Assembly: GCA_946800325.1 (NCBI GenBank)
Contig: OX326957.1
Location: 50,959,798-51,023,797 of the forward strand
Length of the DNA: 64,000 nt
Reading direction: 5' to 3'
Origin: Luzula sylvatica
Taxonomy: Eukaryota > Streptophyta > Magnoliopsida > Poales > Juncaceae
Numbering within the stretch: the stretch's first letter is position 1; every line of letters begins with the position of its first letter. Below are positions 59,348-64,000 of the stretch, one piece after another. The translations under genes and the position numbers were made by a program. A model generated the notes under the pieces. The model worked only from the letters and a program-made list of their open reading frames with translations, made no database searches and had not been told where the DNA came from.

Positions 59348-61809
59348 CTAATTATTGGGCACATTTGTTTTGTTGGGACTAAAAATCCCAAATTTAGGAA
59401 TTTCCAGGCCAGAATTACTAGATTCGTTAGACTTGGTACTAGAATTGAAAATCCCGAATTTAGGTTTTGGCGGTTCGCTAGTAGGATTGCTTCGCTCTTG
59501 TGAAAAATTAGGGTTTTCAGAACTCTTCTGAGGTGAAGAAGAAGAATTAGGGTTTAATGGTCCCTCTTTTCTAAATTGCCCAAAATTTGGGGACTGAAAT
59601 GGAGGTACATTGCTTCTCTGTTCTGAAAAATTAGGGTTTACTGGCCCTTCTTTTCTAAAGTGCCCAAAATTTGGGGCCTGAAATGGAGGTGAATTGCTTC
59701 TTTGCTCTGAAAAATTAGGGTTTCCAGGAATTCGATTTGGTATATTTTGACCAAAATTTGATGGTTGAAAAGGAGGAACATTATTTCTCTGTTCTGAAAA
59801 ATTAGGGTTTCGATTTGGGATATTTTGTCCAAAATTTGGGGACTGAAAAGAAGGTACATAGTTTCTCTGTTCTGAAAAATTGGGGTTTCCGAGGTTTCGA
59901 TTAGGGATATTTGGCACAAATTTTGGGGCCTGAAGAGGAGGCAAATCATTTCTTTCTTCTGAAAAATTAGGGTTTCGACTAAATTTTGGGGCATGGAGAG
60001 GAGGCAAATCGCTTCTCTCTCCTGAAAAACTAGTGTTTCGATTTGGTATATTCGGTCCCAATTTGGAGGCCTGAAAAGAAGGCAAATTACCTCTCTGCTC
60101 TGAAAAACTAGGGTTTACAAAGGGAGTTCGATTCGGGACATTCGGCCCAAATTTGGGGTCTTGAAAAGGATGTAAATCGCTTCCAACTTGTGAAAAATTA
60201 GGGTTTCCAGGATTTTGAAACTGTCTCGGTGGATTGTAATTATTATTATTACTAACTGGAACTTGTGGCGATTCTCTGTTATTATACCCTCTAGAATTCG
60301 GCGCAATTGGTTGGTTGTGTTCCTTCTTCGCATACCGGTTCGGTTCGGTCGGAACCGGTTCTTCCTCTTTGACCAAACCCATCTGGCTCGACTTCGACTT
60401 TGACTTCGACTTCTCAGGGGAGGGTATTTCGGTAATTTTCTCGACTTTCAACTCCTCAGATTCGTCAGAATCGCACTCCCACTCAGACTCTTCTGCCGCT
60501 TCCTCTTCGGGGGATTGAGGAGGAGTAATTACAGGGGATTGAGGAGACGGTTTCGTCTCTGCAATTTTAGCAGATTTTTTGGGGGATTTCTTGGTATCGA
60601 ATTTCACGTGGCGCACAATTACGTATGCTTGTTTCGCGTCTACGTGGGGCCCGCTTTCTATGAACGCCACCTCCTCTATCTAAGAGAGAGAAAAAAAGGG
60701 GTTATGATTTGGTAGATTTGTATATAGGGAGAGGGAAATGAACGCATACCAATTTTAGGAGACGGGAAAGGTGCTCGCCTAAATCTTCTTGTTGACTGCC
60801 AGATGGTAATGCGGTACACTTAACCCTGTACCCACGTTCCATTAACCGGGTAATACCGTCCGCTTTTACTTTTAGGTCCTTGATTTCCTACAATATTTAA
60901 AAACAGTCCTGATAATTTAGTTTAAGGAGAGATTGAAATGCAAATGGGGTTTTAAAGTGCGTACTGTTTTGGCTTTGAATCGAACTTCCTTCTTCTCTCC
61001 GCTCCTTTTCGAAAGTGCAGACTGCAAATTTTAAATAAACACAGTAAAATATTGAAATAAATTTTATTTGGCTTATTTACGAAATTAAATAATCAAACCT
61101 TGGTTTTCAAACGCTCTCTTTCTGTTAATTCTTTCTTGTATTTCTCTTTGTTAAAATTCATTATTTTACAAACCGGTGGATTTGCAGTTTTTTGGACCTA
61201 GAAAAATTAACATCGAATTATATGAAAAATATGGTATATAATAATAAAGTGATAAATATGATAAGTACCTCGACTAAGTCAAGATCAAGTTTCTTTGCAC
61301 GATCAAGTGCTTCCTTTATCGAAAGAACAAAATGCCCTTCAATGCAAAGTATAATTATTATTATGATCAAGTTATTCTAGATATGATAATCAAGAAAATT
61401 TAAAAACTGGTAACAAACCTTCTTCGGTGACGAGTCTAACAACAGGAACTTTGATCGCGTTATTAATCCTCGTCCCAGATGCATCTTCACTTGGTTTAAC
61501 CTTCGATTTACTCTACAATTCGAATTCAAAAAACACAAAAACAATAGAAAAATCAGATCGACAATTTTCAACCATAATAACGGAAACAAATGAAATTATT
61601 CGGTGTAAACATACTTGCACAGGTGCAGCGAAGGATCTGAGCTGGATGAAAGCAAAGCCCGGTCCACCTGAACCGTGAACTGGCGGCGCGTTTGAAAAAT
61701 CGGCGTTCGGTGAAGGAGGCCCGGCGGCAGGAAGGGCGGAACGACGGCTGCAAAGCAGATGACTAACGGATCGTACACGGTTGGATCCGACCCGATACAA
61801 CAAAGCCAT
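59348..61809 (-). CDS. Organellar translation initiation factor IF3 with repeat-rich tail
   Basis: IF3 binds the small ribosomal subunit and controls start-codon selection; this form resembles the plant mitochondrial IF3-1 type. Seven exons on the minus strand, all GT-AG and in phase: 61809-61615, 61512-61419, 61336-61269, 61197-61099, 61021-60965, 60887-60750 and 60679-59348, for a protein of about 660 residues. Exon 1 is an Arg/Ser-rich presequence (MALLYRVGSNRVRSVSHLLC), typical of mitochondrial targeting. Exons 2-4 give the IF3 N-domain (VVRLVTEEG, ALDRAKKLDLDLVEV, NPPVCKIMNF). Exons 5-7 give the C-domain (KKEVRFKAKTEIKDLKVKAD, ERGYRVKC). After about residue 245 comes an acidic, then Lys-rich, stretch and nine degenerate repeats of the type NFSEQRxNxPPFQxPNFGQ, low-complexity and probably disordered. 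No lesion is visible. Confidence 0.93.
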
Positions 61810-62728
61810 GACGGGTTTCGGGCTTTCTCTTCTCGCTAGGATTGAGGCTCGATTCCAGTCTAGTGGCGATGAAACTTGAAGAGACGAAAGGAAGTTTTAC
61901 AAAATAACCCTCCTAGTTTACGTAAATTCAAAAGGCCGGAAAATAACATTGGGCTGGGCCCGAGTTAATAAAACAACACAACAGTCATTCAATTGTATTC
62001 TTAAAGTATATTTGATGTAATCATAATTTTTGTATGATGTGATTAGCTTAAGGATAATTATACCATACCCCTTCATTTTCCCATCACATCCTCTATATCA
62101 CTAATTAATCATTAATTGATAATTAATTAATATGGTCATTAACAAAAATATATCTGATTAATAGTTAATTGATATTAACTAAAAATTATTAATATATATG
62201 TATTTTAATTATATATTAATTAAACGTTAACAGAGTGTCCATTTTGTTCATCACTCCAATAATTGCTTATTAATTAGGGATATAGAATGTGTTGTGGGGA
62301 AATGATGGGTACACTATATGGCCTCTTAGCTTAATGACCTGTCACGATGCGATTAAAATAAAAATTTAGATTAATTAGTTTATTTTTATATAGAAAACAA
62401 ATTCTTCATTCCGCTCTTAACGCATGTCAGACCGTCATATATCTTCTACCTTCATATTTATATTTTGTTTATACTATAAATACAAATTTTGTTTTTATTT
62501 ATATCTTTTTTTGCGTGGATGAAGATCGGTGATATGTATATCTTGTTTATTATTATTGTAAGAAAAAAATATAAATACTAGTATTTTATTGTTAATTGTT
62601 ATAAAAAAATATAAATATGAATATAAAAAATATATGACTGTCTGACGTGCGTTAATAACGAAATGCCTTAGTAACCCTCTTTTATATAATCACTTTAGAT
62701 CTAGTAGGTTCATTTTGTGTGAATTTGA
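61810..62728. promoter_or_regulatory. IF3 5' flank and intergenic DNA
   Basis: The upstream side of the IF3 gene. No clear TATA box is seen near the start, as is common for housekeeping genes. Farther out there is only AT-rich DNA. Confidence 0.4.
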
Positions 62729-62736
62729 GGGCACAT

Positions 62737-63408
62737 CACTGTTCTAAATATCACTGATATGGACCGGTATGTCGGTTTCATATATCTAATCAGTGCCCAT
62801 CCGTTACGATATGTCCCGTATCGGTTGAGTAAATCGGTCGACCGATACACGGACCGATATGGGCCGATATGGGCCGATATTTGGACCGATTTGAACCGAT
62901 CTGGATTTAAAACATAATTTATTTTGAATATTATTTTGGACCGGTCCATCTTTTAACAATATTTTCATTAATATTTTTGGCCCAATTATTTCCATCTCTT
63001 TCTTTCATTATCTAATATTTTTTGTCGGAAATGAAATCGATTTTGAACCGGACGAGGTTAGATTTTCATTGGGGGCACCTGCATCTACACCGATGATTAA
63101 CGAACACAATTTCGTGATTTAGTTCATTGTATTATTTGTAAAATTTATGTTATAATTTTAAACGTATCTTTAGTTTAACTTAAAATTTATGTGTATTGTT
63201 GAATTTTGAATATTAATCATGTAAAATTTAAATTAGTTTAAGAAACTCAATATAAATTAATGTTATAATAATCAATTTAATATATTAATATTAAAAAGTA
63301 CAGTACCGCTATACCACTGATATTTTCCGCTATGAATCCGCTATGTTGGTCATATCTCTTATCGGTGACTGACCGATCTGTAAGCGATATGCGATATCTG
63401 TAACATTG
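62737..63408. mobile_element. Complete hAT-like MITE, 8-bp target duplication
   Basis: The left end is CACTGTTCTAAATATC; the inverse of the right end is CAATGTTACAGATATCGC. It is flanked by GGGCACAT (62729-62736) and GGGCACAG (63409-63416), 7 of 8 identical. Subterminal 'ggaccgatatggg' motifs are repeated. 672 bp, no transposase. A truncated relative is at 731-918. Confidence 0.85.
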
Positions 63409-63416
63409 GGGCACAG

Positions 63417-64000
63417 CATGCAAACTCCATTTACATATCTCATTTAATTAAGTTATCCGTGAAGCGGCAAGTAACGCATACAAACCACATTTTGACACAA
63501 TCTTTACTATTTATATACGGAGCATCGTTTTTCTTGATATATATCTCCTTTTCTTTTGGTTTGAGCTAAATAATGCGATCGGTCGTTTTATTTTTTGGAG
63601 AAAATATTTTGGATACTGGAGGATACCATGATATGCCATCAAAAGTGGAGAAAGTGCATAGAATTGATCCCTCCTATTAAATTTACAAGAATTTGACTCA
63701 ATCCCAACTGGCCATGTCATCAATCACTGTTCATCGGTACCGCGCATTAATCACAGTTCATCATCTATTACGTCATCAATCACCATTCATTAAATATTGT
63801 TTATCAAAAGTGGATCGCCACTATATCCCTACCTCTCCTCTCACGTTATTTGTTCATTCTTGCGGTCCTTTTTTGTATCTAGATCTTATGCTCTTTTGCG
63901 AGAGGTCTATATTTGTTCATCGATCGGGTCGTCGCTGAATATTTAATATTCTTGATTTGCATAACAATGTCATTTTTTAATGAAATATATATATATATAT
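63417..64000. other. Intergenic, no gene seen
   Basis: Short repeats 'atcaatcac.gttcat' at 63715-63795. The window ends in an AT run. No coding frame is recognised. Confidence 0.4.

Overview
The window is nuclear DNA of a flowering plant, almost certainly a core eudicot. It is AT-rich. It has GT-AG introns, plant gene families (expansin, PPR/DYW, RWP-RK, CAD/mannitol dehydrogenase, NPF transporter, plant UBP) and a dense layer of nested plant transposons (Helitrons, hAT, Mutator and Harbinger MITEs, tRNA-derived SINEs, LINE fragments). I cannot name the species.

Layout. From about 0.9 to 16 kb there is a broken CAD-family gene (minus), a Helitron-like 3' end, an RWP-RK (RKD-type) gene with one frameshift (minus), a long gene-poor stretch, and a PPR-DYW gene close to ECB2/VAC1 with several breaks (plus). 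From 16.4 to 25.5 kb is the strangest part. An NPF transporter fragment lies between direct repeats, followed by a 226-bp tandem array made from an exon-intron-exon piece of a UBP12/13-like gene. Then come three copies of a ribosome-inactivating-protein (RIP)-like coding segment alternating with arrays of an about 90-bp satellite, and finally the same UBP unit in inverted orientation. From 25.5 to 35.9 kb the DNA is repetitive: a dispersed repeat, a 219-bp triplication, a LINE 3' fragment, a Harbinger-type MITE and a complete non-autonomous Helitron. From 35.9 to 44.5 kb lies a second, more damaged copy of the CAD segment, full of insertions whose empty sites can be read in the first copy, and ending in a second Helitron in opposite orientation. 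From 45 to 64 kb are hAT-like elements, a LINE-derived open frame and the three genes that look intact, all on the minus strand: a divergent expansin, a canonical alpha-expansin, and a mitochondrial/organellar translation initiation factor IF3 with a long repeat-rich C-terminal tail.

Function. The window is not a pathway cluster. The intact genes act in cell-wall loosening (expansins) and organelle translation (IF3). The CAD, RWP-RK, PPR, UBP, NPF and RIP pieces look like relics. The most unusual structure is the composite UBP/RIP/satellite block at 17.1 to 25.5 kb. The paired CAD duplication is valuable because the two copies record the order of transposon insertions.

All exon borders were read by eye from splice consensus, phase continuity and remembered family sequences. 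No database search was run.
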